64,000 nucleotides of DNA from Streptomyces sp. TSRI0107 (GTDB taxonomy: Bacteria > Actinomycetota > Actinomycetes > Streptomycetales > Streptomycetaceae), in contig NZ_LIVZ01000003.1 of NCBI RefSeq assembly GCF_001905845.1, positions 558,001 through 622,000 of the forward strand. The letters are read 5' to 3'. How positions within the stretch are numbered: the stretch's first letter is position 1; the number at the start of each line of letters is the position of its first letter. Both the position numbers and the translations under genes were made by a program. This document shows positions 1 to 7,883 of this stretch, one piece after another. The notes under the pieces are model-generated. The model worked only from the letters and a program-made list of their open reading frames with translations, was not told the origin of the DNA and ran no database searches.

Positions 1-197
1 CCGATCTCGCTCATCGCCCCGCCCACCGCCCGCCCGGTCACCGAACCGGCCACGGCCACCACCGACTTCTCCGGCTGCCGGTAGTCGTGCAGCACGACTT
101 CGCACAGCGGACCAAAGGTGGCCACGAGCCCGTCGACGACGGGAACGAGCGCACCGATGATCGCGTCCCGCTCGGCGTCCAGGTCCTGCCCGGCCAT
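1..197 (-). CDS. YheO-like PAS-domain transcriptional regulator (partial, 3' end outside window)
   Basis: The first 65 residues can be read on the minus strand and the gene runs off the left edge. The segment PVVDGLVATFGPLCEVVLHD followed by a VTGRAVGG motif matches the start of YheO-type PAS regulators, where a conserved VVDGL...G..CEVVLHD block is followed by TGR.VG. Such proteins normally carry a C-terminal helix-turn-helix, which would lie outside the window. The start at 197 is preceded by a G-rich Shine-Dalgarno run at about 200-210. A double inverted repeat at 212-245 lies immediately upstream and is a good candidate operator for this gene. The ligand is unknown. Confidence 0.75.
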   Translation of the reverse strand, partial: MAGQDLDAERDAIIGALVPVVDGLVATFGPLCEVVLHDYRQPEKSVVAVAGSVTGRAVGGAMSEI

Positions 198-211
198 GAG
201 CCCCCCCCTCT

Positions 212-245
212 TGGACTGTCAGTCCAGCGTCTGGACCTCCAGTCT
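212..245. promoter_or_regulatory. Paired inverted repeat, candidate operator
   Basis: TGGACT-GTC-AGTCCA (212-226) is a perfect 6+3+6 palindrome. It is followed by an imperfect copy of the same half-sites, TGGAC at 232-236 and AGTCTA at 240-245. The element sits just upstream of the YheO-like gene start and downstream of the small gene ending at 256. Such double-dyad sites are typical of TetR-type or similar dimeric regulators; the cognate protein is not identifiable here. Confidence 0.55.
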
Positions 246-255
246 AATCAGGTGC

Positions 256-492
256 TCAGGCGTGTGCGTGCGTGACGTGGTAAGCGCGGGCCGTGTGGCC
301 CGGGTTCTCACTGTTGTGACGCCCCGCCCCGGTGACCGCGGCGCTCTCGCTGAAGAAGATCATCGTGCCGTCCGCGCCCCTGCTGTCCGGTACGAAGCAC
401 TGTTCTTGCCGGCACCAGATGGCCCAGTACGTGTCGGCGTCGTCGAAGCCGCTGCTGAGCTCGAGAACCTGTTCCTCGCTGGGGTTTTCCAT
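256..492 (-). CDS. Small hypothetical protein, 78 aa
   Basis: I do not recognise this protein. The start at 492 is chosen because GGAAGG lies about 9-10 nt upstream; a longer reading from 588 would run into the preceding gene's stop region and adds only a basic, low-complexity N-terminus. The product is acidic at its N-terminus (ENPSEEQVLELSSGFDD) and contains a WAIWCRQEQCF segment, but has no signal peptide or membrane segment. It follows the GTPase gene ending at 590 by 97 nt in the same direction and could be the last gene of the long operon or an independent gene. Coding is supported by the RBS and the non-repetitive composition only. Confidence 0.55.
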   Translation of the reverse strand: MENPSEEQVLELSSGFDDADTYWAIWCRQEQCFVPDSRGADGTMIFFSESAAVTGAGRHNSENPGHTARAYHVTHAHA

Positions 493-589
493 CAGAGATC
501 GCCTTCCACCGTGCGTTTCCGGTTTCCGCGCGACGCGTCGTGCTCTGTTACCAGCCTGCTCCCCCGCGACAACGGCCCGCAACACCACT

Positions 590-2140
590 TCAGTCCCGCA
601 GGCACCACGCCACGAACCGCCCGATGCTCGCGTCCACCCGGGCGTCGTCGTCCACCACCGAGGCCGTGCAGAAGAAGCGGACCTCCCGGAACTCCTGCTC
701 CATCGCCTCCACCAGGCTGCGCAGGCCCAGGCTCTCGCGCAGCCAGGTGCGGGCGCTGTCGCTGTCGTCCGGGCGGTCGGGGGCGAGGCCGTGGCCGGCG
801 AGCAGGTCCGTCTTGCTGACGGCGACCGCCAGGCGGGAGTCCGCCAGCGGCGCGCCCATGGCCGCGACCGCCTGGATCGACCGGCCGAAGACCTCCTCGG
901 GATCCACGGTCGAGGCGAGCGTGCGGTCCAGCGGCGCGTCCGGGCCGGGGGCCAGGGACGTCCAGAACGCCTTCACCGCCATGGGGTCGAGGACGAAGAC
1001 GAAGGTGCGGGCCTCCCGGGCGTAGCGCAGCGCGTCGGTCTCGTCGCGGTCGACGAAGCGTTCGCCGGCCGTGTCGAAGAGATGCACCAGCCGCTCGGCG
1101 CGGCCGCTGCCGAGGACGAAGGAGTGCGCCCGGGGCAGTGCCTTCTGGGTGGCCCGGGTGTGGCCCCGGATCCGCAGGACCTCCCGCAGCACCTGGTAGT
1201 TGCTGTTCGACTCCTCGTCGGCGAGGGTGATCGCCGGTCCGCCGTCGGCCGCCGCGTTCTCCAGCGACAGCAGCATCGCCGCCATCAACTGGGTCTTGCC
1301 CGCGGCCTGTCCGCCGATCAGCGGGAGGATCGTCTCGGGCATGTGCCCGGCGTCGGTGTTCATCGGCTTCCCGCAGTGCGGGTACACGCAGTACGCCTGG
1401 AGCCGCGCGTCCCGGCTCATCAGCATCAGCAGCGTCGGCATGCGCTGCCCGCACTCGCAGCGGCGCCGGAACAGGCCGTACGTCCCCGGGCGGATGTCGG
1501 CGTGCCGGCGCCGGCAGGCCGGGCTGGGGCAGTCGTACGCCGGGTAGGGGACGCGTTCGAAGCAGTGCGGGCAGAGCATGCCGGTGCGCAGCCGCTTCAT
1601 CAGGAGCACGGACCGGTCGAGGGCCCGCAGGGTGCCGGCGACGAGCCGGGCGCCGCCCATCAGCAGGAGCAGGACGAGCGCGTGCAGGCCGAACAGCAGG
1701 CCGAGCGGCGGCACGGCCAGCAGCGCGCCGAGGCACAGGCCCGCGTACAGGGTGAGCCCGTACGGCACGGTGACGGCGCGGGTCCGGGTGGGGGCGGTGA
1801 ACTGCCGTGTGGTCACGGCTCGGAAGGAGTCGCCGACCGTCCTGACGTACGACCGCCGTTCCAGGATGAGGAGTTGGCGCAGGTCGCGGAAGCCCGGTCC
1901 GAAGAAGTAGTTGCGGTACGCCTTCACGTCCTCGTCCTGGGGACGGTAGGGCGGCAGTGCCTGGAACTCGGGGGTGCGCCGGTACAGGACGCCGGCCAGC
2001 AGCCGTATGTGCCCGGTGAGCAGTTGCATCACCAGCGCCAGGCCGCGCAGCGCGGCGATGACGGGGGCGACGGGCAGGTACGCCGCGAGCGTGGCGAGGT
2101 AGAGGACGGGGATGAGGACGTAGGCGATGATCTCGGCCAC
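590..2140 (-). CDS. Membrane-anchored TRAFAC-type GTPase with zinc ribbons (double-GTPase system)
   Basis: 516 aa. Two hydrophobic N-terminal stretches (about 5-45 and 130-165) flank a soluble loop and should anchor the protein in the membrane. A cysteine-rich zinc-ribbon region follows (CPHC at 190-193, C204, C209, CEC at 228-230, CVYPHC at 251-256). The GTPase domain has a Walker A GGQAAGKT at 276-283, a DTAGE switch motif at 356-360 and a VSKTD base-recognition motif near 440. The gene starts 6 nt after the GAP1-like gene stop, so it is the distal gene of the overlapping block. A second GTPase of the same general plan is encoded two genes upstream, which fits the paired 'DO-GTPase' systems described by comparative genomics. 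The assignment to DO-GTPase1 or DO-GTPase2 is not resolved from sequence reading alone. Confidence 0.75.
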   Translation of the reverse strand: MAEIIAYVLIPVLYLATLAAYLPVAPVIAALRGLALVMQLLTGHIRLLAGVLYRRTPEFQALPPYRPQDEDVKAYRNYFFGPGFRDLRQLLILERRSYVRTVGDSFRAVTTRQFTAPTRTRAVTVPYGLTLYAGLCLGALLAVPPLGLLFGLHALVLLLLMGGARLVAGTLRALDRSVLLMKRLRTGMLCPHCFERVPYPAYDCPSPACRRRHADIRPGTYGLFRRRCECGQRMPTLLMLMSRDARLQAYCVYPHCGKPMNTDAGHMPETILPLIGGQAAGKTQLMAAMLLSLENAAADGGPAITLADEESNSNYQVLREVLRIRGHTRATQKALPRAHSFVLGSGRAERLVHLFDTAGERFVDRDETDALRYAREARTFVFVLDPMAVKAFWTSLAPGPDAPLDRTLASTVDPEEVFGRSIQAVAAMGAPLADSRLAVAVSKTDLLAGHGLAPDRPDDSDSARTWLRESLGLRSLVEAMEQEFREVRFFCTASVVDDDARVDASIGRFVAWCLRD

Positions 2141-2146
2141 CGGGTG

Positions 2147-4639
2147 TCACCGTCCCTTCTTCTTCCGGGAGTTGCCGGGGGGCTCTTCGCCCGGGGCGGC
2201 GGAGGACGTGCCGTCGGAGGTGCGGCGGCCGACGAAGGGGAGCTTGCGGACGAGTTTGCGCGCTCCGCCCTCGCGGGCCGTGATCCATTCGGCGTAGCGG
2301 TCGGCGAGGTCCCGGTCGTGGGGCCGGGTGGCGTGCTCCAGCCGTTTGAGGTCGGCGACCCGCCAGTACTGGGCGGGGTGGCTCATGATCGCGGCGGTGT
2401 CGTCCTTGTGCGCCTGGGAGAGGCCGGCCCGCGATCTGAGGGTGGCGGCCGCGACCACATGGCCGAGCGCGGTGTCGTCGAGCCGTTCCGCTCGTGTCAC
2501 CAGGCGGCGCACGGCGGTCAGATAGCCGTCGAGGGTGGAGTGGCTCAGCTCGGGGAGGCGGTCGCGGAGCCGGCGGACGTCGGCGGGCAGGGCCAGCATG
2601 GCGGGCACCAGGCGGTACCGCTTGAGCGCCTGCGGCGCCGCCCACCGGTCGATGCCCGCGATGGCGAACGCGGCGGCGAGTTCGGTGGCCTCGCGGGCCT
2701 CGTGCAGCGCGGTGTGCAGGTCGAGCGTGGTGCGTACCCGTTCCCGCGCGGCGGCCGGCAGCCAGGCGGAGCGCCCCGGGGAGGCGAGCACCCGGCACAG
2801 TTCCAGGCAGGCCTGGAGGTCGCTCTCGTCGTCGATGCGCTGGTTCAGGGCCCGGTCGAGCCACTGGCCGACCGCCGGGTCCACGCGCTCGCCGGCGGGC
2901 AGCCGTTCGGCGATCGTGACGGCCTCCCGGTGGGTCCAGGTCCGCGACGGCTGCCGCCACAGGCCGCGCAGCAGCTCCTCGTCGGGTGACGCCGCTTCCC
3001 TGATCCGCAGGATCTTGAACATGAGGTCGACCGTGTGCGAGGGCTCCCGCTCGGCCCGGGCCCGCAGGTGATGCTCCAGGAGGACGGGGTGGTCGCGCAG
3101 GTCCCGCTCGTGCAGCAGTTCGGCCGGGAACTGCGAGAAGAGCTGTTCCTGCCCGCGGCGCCCCTCCAGCGCCTCCCGCACCGCGATCACCAGGGCCTCG
3201 CGCATCTCCGGAAGCTCCCGCACCAGTTCGGCCACCTCCCGGCGCAGCCCGGGGCCGGGCGTGGCGGACGCCCCGACCAGGGCGTGGGCGAGGGCCAGCG
3301 TCTCGCGCGCCAGGACCTCCGGTGCCGGGGCGAGCCGTGCGCCGAGCGCCCACAGCAGCAGCCGGGTCCGCTGCCGGGCGGTCGCCGCCTCGCCGCTCAG
3401 CAGCCGCTCCCACAGTGCGGTGGCCCGCTGCCGCACCGCGCGGTCGGCGAGCGGTACGGGCTCGGCGGCGTCCTGCGCGCCGGTCATGTAGGCCCGCATG
3501 CGGGAGGCGTGCAGCTTGCCCTCGATCTCCTGGTGCACGGTGAGGTCGCCGCCTGCCTTCGCGGCGGCGCTGAGCGCGGCCAGCTGGCGGTCGTCCAGTT
3601 CCCGGTGCTTGCGGTGCAGGTCGGCGGCGACGCCCGCCCGGCGCGGCCCCAGGTGGTCGGCGCCGGCCAGCCAGTCGATCACCGCGCGCACGTCGGCGGC
3701 GGCGAGCGTGATGCCGCCCGAGGCGGCCGCCGCGGCGACCGGGGCGTGCCAGTCGCCGGGGGTCTCCTCGCCGCCGTGGGCGTAGTCCGCCGTCCAGGAC
3801 CAGACGGGCCGGACGGAGCCCACGCCGATCCGGGTGAGGAGCAGTGTCAGGTCGGGCGCGGCGACCTCGGGGAACACCCCGCGGGCGAAGTCGAAGACGG
3901 TGTACGCCGCCTCGTCGTCCGGCCCGAACTCCAGCTGCGCCTCGGGCACCGTGCCGATCAGGTGGAGCCGGCTGCGGGCGGGGCGCAGCACGTAGGTGGC
4001 GAAGGAGAGGCGGCGGGCGAGCGGGGGCGGCAGCAGGTAGGAGACGGCGGCGAACCAGTGCGCGACCCGGTCGCTGGTGTGGTCGACCACCACCACCGAG
4101 CCGTGTTCGGTGAGCGCGGCGAACACGGCGGCCAGCAGGTTCGGCAGCTGCGCCGCGTGCGGGTGGCCGTGCACGAAGTCGCGGACCGCGCGCACTCCGA
4201 GGGGCCCGCGCGGCGGTGCCGCGAGCGGTGGGAGCTCCGTGGTCGGGGACACGGTGCCGGCCCACACCGGGGAGCCCCACAGCTCGATGCCGAGCATCCC
4301 GTCCCCGGCCGCCGGGAAGTCCTCGCTGTGCAGGGCGTGCGCGAAGTAGTTGCCGAAGCGGCGGGCCGAGTCCCGGCCCACGTAGCGCACGCACAGCGCG
4401 GTGGCCCGGCGGCCCTGCCGGTCGTACGGCCGGTAGCAGAGGTTGACCGGGCAGCGCTCCAGCAGCTCCGGGGTGTCCGACTCCACCATGGAGCGCGGCG
4501 GTTCGTACCCGGCGAGCGCCTCCACGGCCTGCCGGGTCTCGGCGGTGACGCCCGCGCTGACGGCGTTGAACTGGAACCCGGAGAACCCGCTCAGCCCGTG
4601 CTCGCACGAGGTGTAGTACAGCTGCTGGAAGCGGGTCAT
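2147..4639 (-). CDS. GAP1-N/M/C-like large partner protein of double-GTPase systems
   Basis: 830 aa. The N-terminus (FQQLYYTSCEHGLSGFSGFQF) is characteristic of the GAP1-N2 type found beside double GTPases; proteins of this type are thought to be regulators or GTPase-activating-like partners, a function inferred in the literature from gene neighbourhoods. About 1-260 forms the N domain, which includes VVVVDHTSDRVAHWF and SFATYVLRP blocks. A mid region follows to about 450, then a long alpha-helical C-terminal region rich in Arg, Leu and Ala, ending in a basic RKKKGR tail. There are no membrane segments. The start ATG at 4639 overlaps the stop of the upstream GTPase gene (ATGA), which implies translational coupling. 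No catalytic residues can be named with confidence. Confidence 0.7.
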   Translation of the reverse strand: MTRFQQLYYTSCEHGLSGFSGFQFNAVSAGVTAETRQAVEALAGYEPPRSMVESDTPELLERCPVNLCYRPYDRQGRRATALCVRYVGRDSARRFGNYFAHALHSEDFPAAGDGMLGIELWGSPVWAGTVSPTTELPPLAAPPRGPLGVRAVRDFVHGHPHAAQLPNLLAAVFAALTEHGSVVVVDHTSDRVAHWFAAVSYLLPPPLARRLSFATYVLRPARSRLHLIGTVPEAQLEFGPDDEAAYTVFDFARGVFPEVAAPDLTLLLTRIGVGSVRPVWSWTADYAHGGEETPGDWHAPVAAAAASGGITLAAADVRAVIDWLAGADHLGPRRAGVAADLHRKHRELDDRQLAALSAAAKAGGDLTVHQEIEGKLHASRMRAYMTGAQDAAEPVPLADRAVRQRATALWERLLSGEAATARQRTRLLLWALGARLAPAPEVLARETLALAHALVGASATPGPGLRREVAELVRELPEMREALVIAVREALEGRRGQEQLFSQFPAELLHERDLRDHPVLLEHHLRARAEREPSHTVDLMFKILRIREAASPDEELLRGLWRQPSRTWTHREAVTIAERLPAGERVDPAVGQWLDRALNQRIDDESDLQACLELCRVLASPGRSAWLPAAARERVRTTLDLHTALHEAREATELAAAFAIAGIDRWAAPQALKRYRLVPAMLALPADVRRLRDRLPELSHSTLDGYLTAVRRLVTRAERLDDTALGHVVAAATLRSRAGLSQAHKDDTAAIMSHPAQYWRVADLKRLEHATRPHDRDLADRYAEWITAREGGARKLVRKLPFVGRRTSDGTSSAAPGEEPPGNSRKKKGR

Positions 4640-5826
4640 CCGCGCCCTGCCTTCGGCACCGAGCCGAACTCGCTGAGCAGCCACAGCAGCGGATCGGCGA
4701 CCCGGTAGGGCTGGATGCCGGTGGGGGCGACCCGGGCGTCGGGCGTGGGGTTGCGGCCGAGGGAGGAGACGCCGAAGTACCGGTAGCGGGTGTAGTGGTT
4801 GTCCAGCAGGTGGTCGATCGGCACGCCGTCCCAGTCCTTCAGCAGCCGGCGCACCTCCTCGTGGACGCTGAGGCTGTCGCCCACGTCGAACCGGCCGCGC
4901 GAGGTGGCGTGGGCGCGCAGCGGGCTGCCGCCCTCCAGCAGGTGCCAGAAGGCGTCCATCTTCGAGAACACCACCGCGATCGGCGTGTCGATCTTCTGCG
5001 CGGACCGGCCGCTGCGCGGGGCGAGGAGCAGGCTGGTGATCCGGGACAGGACGTTGATCGGCGCGTCCAGGCCCTCGGTGCCGGGCAGCGGAGTGCCGGG
5101 CAGGGCGCTGTCGCGGGCGCCCGGCATCTGCAGCGGGTCCAGCAGCAGCACGATGCCGTCGGCGCCGGTCAGATAGCGGGTGTTGAGTTCCACGCTCTCC
5201 CGGGAGCTGAAGTCCTCGCCGGCGGTGTCGAAGAACGACAGCACGGTGTGCTGCGGCCGTTCGCCGAGCAGGGTGCGCCGGCGCAGGCCGAAGCGGAACA
5301 CCAGCGGGTCCACCCGGTTGAGGTTGGTGGAGGCGGTCTGGGTGCCGGGGAACATCTGGTTGGCGCCGTAGAGGCGTTCCTCGTAGTCGGAGCTGTAGCG
5401 CCGCATCGTCGCGTCGTCCAGGCCCATCAGATGCGCGCCGAACGCCTCGCCGACCCGGTGGCGCATCTCGTGCAGCAGCACCGTCATGTAGACGGTCTTG
5501 CCGGACGCCTTGGCGCCGACCATGGCGATCAGCCGGCTGTCCACCATGCCGAACTGGACGGGCAGCGCGGAGTGGCACACCGGGCAGATCCGGTACGTCG
5601 TCTCGCCCTCGCAGTCCGGGCAGGGGGCGGTGGGCTTGCGGCCGTCGGCGGCGAACACCGGGCCCAGGTCGTGGCTGGGGCGCGGGCCCATCCGGTCGTC
5701 GAGCACCTGGTCGCGGCTGGGCTCGCACTTCTTCCCGGCCCGGCTCAGGCGGGTGTTGCAGCGGAAGCGGATCTCGCGCGGGGCGAAACTCTCGTAGCAG
5801 TAGGGGCAGGTGAGGCGTCTGGCCAT
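4636..5826 (-). CDS. Zinc-ribbon DO-GTPase-like protein
   Basis: 396 aa, soluble. Two treble-clef or ribbon-like cysteine clusters open the protein (C7, C10, C23, C34 and C69, C72, C81, C84). The P-loop GTPase core has Walker A VGAKASGKT at 103-111, a DTAGE motif at 200-204 after a hydrophobic strand (switch II), and SKMD at 288-291 as the guanine-recognition motif. This matches the 'double-GTPase' family associated with GAP1-type partners. Both ends overlap neighbours by ATGA (the Hsp70-like gene upstream and the GAP1-like gene downstream), so it is made as part of the same translation-coupled set. It probably switches an assembly on or off together with the second, membrane-bound GTPase. 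Confidence 0.8.
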   Translation of the reverse strand: MARRLTCPYCYESFAPREIRFRCNTRLSRAGKKCEPSRDQVLDDRMGPRPSHDLGPVFAADGRKPTAPCPDCEGETTYRICPVCHSALPVQFGMVDSRLIAMVGAKASGKTVYMTVLLHEMRHRVGEAFGAHLMGLDDATMRRYSSDYEERLYGANQMFPGTQTASTNLNRVDPLVFRFGLRRRTLLGERPQHTVLSFFDTAGEDFSSRESVELNTRYLTGADGIVLLLDPLQMPGARDSALPGTPLPGTEGLDAPINVLSRITSLLLAPRSGRSAQKIDTPIAVVFSKMDAFWHLLEGGSPLRAHATSRGRFDVGDSLSVHEEVRRLLKDWDGVPIDHLLDNHYTRYRYFGVSSLGRNPTPDARVAPTGIQPYRVADPLLWLLSEFGSVPKAGRG

Positions 5827-7883
5827 CAGGTCACTCGCAGTCTGTGCAATGCCGTCGGGCGGATCTCGATACCGGAGTCGGTGCCCGCGTTCGCGTCCGC
5901 GGGGAAGCAGACCAGCCAGGACGGGCCCCGGGTGGCCGGCAGCTGGACCTCCACGGTGAGCGGGGTGCCGGCGGGCAGGCGCTGCGCGGGCAGCTCGTGC
6001 ACGACGGTGCCCTCGGCCGTGCTGGTGGGGCGGAACCGGCCGAGGCTGTGGACGATGCGCAGGCCGGGCAGGTCGCAGCCGGTCTCCGAGGTGAACGTGA
6101 CGGTGGCCACCCGGCCCTTGAGGCGCCGGCGCACGGTCGGCTCGTACTCCACGACCGGCGGCTGCGCGGGGACGAGCAGCGACGAGGCGCCCTCGCACTC
6201 CCCGCCCAGGTCGGGGACCAGGGCCTCCACGGTCAGGGTGACCGCGCCCCGGCCGACGGCCAGGTCGAACCCGCCGTCGTGCTCGTACACCCGCCGCCGG
6301 CACACCACGTCCCCGTTCTTTGGTCCGCCGCCCGCCGAGCCGTCCTCCCGGCGCCAGCGGACCCGGGCGCTGAGGGCGCCCTCGGGCCACGCCCAGAGCA
6401 CGAGCAGGTGGTCGTCGCGGCGGACGGCCTGGAGTTCGCCCACCGGGACGGCGAACAGGGACGGCGCTTCACCGGGTGTGCCGGTGCCGTCCGGATGTGC
6501 CGAGTGGGGCGGCGGGGGCGGTGGCTCGGGGGCGGCCGCGGGGGGTGCGGCCGGGGCCGAGGGCTGTGAGAGGTCCGGCGGCTGTCGGGGGCCGGGGATG
6601 GTGGCGGCGGGTCCGGTCGTGGGCGGGGTGTCCGGAGGCGACTCGGGGGGCGGTGCGGCGGGCTGCTGCCGCGCGGACGGGCCGGGCTCGGAGGTGTTCC
6701 CTGGGGCCGAGCCGGGCTCACCGTGCGGTGCGGGGCTGCCGTTCCCCGCCGGGGAGGTGTCCGGGCGCGCGGAGCCGTCGCCGTACGGAGAGCCGTCGCC
6801 GCGCGGGGACGCGTTCCGGTGCCCGGCGTCGGCTGCGTCGGGCGCTGCCCCCGTGCTCGCCGGGTGGGGCTCCGGTTCGGGGTCGTCCGGCTCGGGGGGC
6901 CAGGTCAGCGGGTCCGGGTCGGCCACGGCGGCGGGGGGTGCGGTGCGCGTGTCCGGGTCCGTCACGGCGGCCGGGGGCGCGGTGTCCGGGCGGAAGTGGC
7001 CGAAGTCCGCGCGGGCGGCGCTCCGCGGCGAACCGGTCACGACGCGCAGCACGCCGAAGTCGTGCAGCGCCAGCAGTCCGCGTACGACGGCGAGTTCGGG
7101 CATGTAGCAGCGCACCGTGAGATCCCGCGCGAGCGGCAGCGCCTCGATCTCGGCCCGCCGGCCGGGCGCGGCGTTCAGCCCGCCGGCGAGCAGGACGGTG
7201 TCCACCGCCGGTTCGGCGTCGGCCAGTTGCTCGGCGACGGCGGCGAGGGCGCGCTCCCGCAGCGGCGCCACCGCCTCCTCGAAGGTGGCCCGGTCGAGGG
7301 TCACCGGGTGCGGTGCGCCGGCCGTGTCGAGCACCGGCTCGGTGACGCTGTCGGCGGCGCCGAGCGCGCGCCGCAGCATCTCCGCGGCCCGGCGCGGGTC
7401 CGCCCCGTCGGGCAGCCGCCCGGCGAGCCGGGCGGCGAGCGCGGCGTCCCAGTCGTCCCCGCCGAGCCGGACGCTGTGCGTGCGGACGACGTGGACGGTG
7501 AGATCGGGGCTGACGGCGAGGAGGGTCAGGTCCAGGGTCGTCGCCCCCTGGTCGCAGACGAGGACCGCGTGGTCCACGCCCTCGGCGACCGCGCCGTAGT
7601 GCAGGGCCACGGCCACCGGGTCCGGCAGCACCCGGTCGACGACGAGCCCCGCGCCGTCCGCCGCGCGCCGCAGCTCGTCCTCGCCGCCGCCGGTGGCGGG
7701 TATGCCGAGCACGGCCCGCCCGTCCGGGCCGGGCGGGGCGGAGCCGAGCAGGGCGGGCAGGGCCCGCTGCGGGTCGAGGACGCCGTCCGTGCCGTCCAGT
7801 CCGGTCGTGACCACGTCCGGCAGGCCGTCGGGGCCGATACGTCCGACGTGTCCGAAACGGTGCCCGAGATCGATGGCGATCAT
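5826..7883 (-). CDS. Hsp70/actin-fold ATPase with disordered tail and C-terminal beta domain
   Basis: 685 aa. The N-terminal ~300 residues carry Hsp70-type nucleotide-binding motifs: IDLG at 4-7 (phosphate 1), DQGATT at 111-116 (phosphate 2), GGDDWD at 141-146 (the Hsp70 GGEDFD signature) and LLAGGLN at 231-237 (adenosine). The usual Hsp70 substrate-binding domain is absent. Instead there is a long Pro/Ser/Asp/Gly-rich disordered stretch (about 300-465), then about 220 residues of predicted beta-rich sequence with an immunoglobulin or fibronectin-like look. The gene overlaps both neighbours by ATGA. Hsp70-like ATPases beside AAA, vWA and PP2C genes are known in predicted NTP-dependent conflict systems; the exact role is inference. 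Confidence 0.75.
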   Translation of the reverse strand: MIAIDLGHRFGHVGRIGPDGLPDVVTTGLDGTDGVLDPQRALPALLGSAPPGPDGRAVLGIPATGGGEDELRRAADGAGLVVDRVLPDPVAVALHYGAVAEGVDHAVLVCDQGATTLDLTLLAVSPDLTVHVVRTHSVRLGGDDWDAALAARLAGRLPDGADPRRAAEMLRRALGAADSVTEPVLDTAGAPHPVTLDRATFEEAVAPLRERALAAVAEQLADAEPAVDTVLLAGGLNAAPGRRAEIEALPLARDLTVRCYMPELAVVRGLLALHDFGVLRVVTGSPRSAARADFGHFRPDTAPPAAVTDPDTRTAPPAAVADPDPLTWPPEPDDPEPEPHPASTGAAPDAADAGHRNASPRGDGSPYGDGSARPDTSPAGNGSPAPHGEPGSAPGNTSEPGPSARQQPAAPPPESPPDTPPTTGPAATIPGPRQPPDLSQPSAPAAPPAAAPEPPPPPPHSAHPDGTGTPGEAPSLFAVPVGELQAVRRDDHLLVLWAWPEGALSARVRWRREDGSAGGGPKNGDVVCRRRVYEHDGGFDLAVGRGAVTLTVEALVPDLGGECEGASSLLVPAQPPVVEYEPTVRRRLKGRVATVTFTSETGCDLPGLRIVHSLGRFRPTSTAEGTVVHELPAQRLPAGTPLTVEVQLPATRGPSWLVCFPADANAGTDSGIEIRPTALHRLRVT

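Noticed and set aside
332-2989. Long plus-strand ORF of 885 codons
   Set aside because: It is antisense to two well-supported minus-strand genes, is low-complexity (Gly/Arg/Ala/Gln/His), and has no recognisable domain; typical high-GC shadow frame.
492-4607. Minus-strand ORF of 1371 codons
   Set aside because: Arg/Pro/Ala-rich frame that overlaps the GTPase and GAP1-like genes on the same strand in another reading frame; no domain or RBS.
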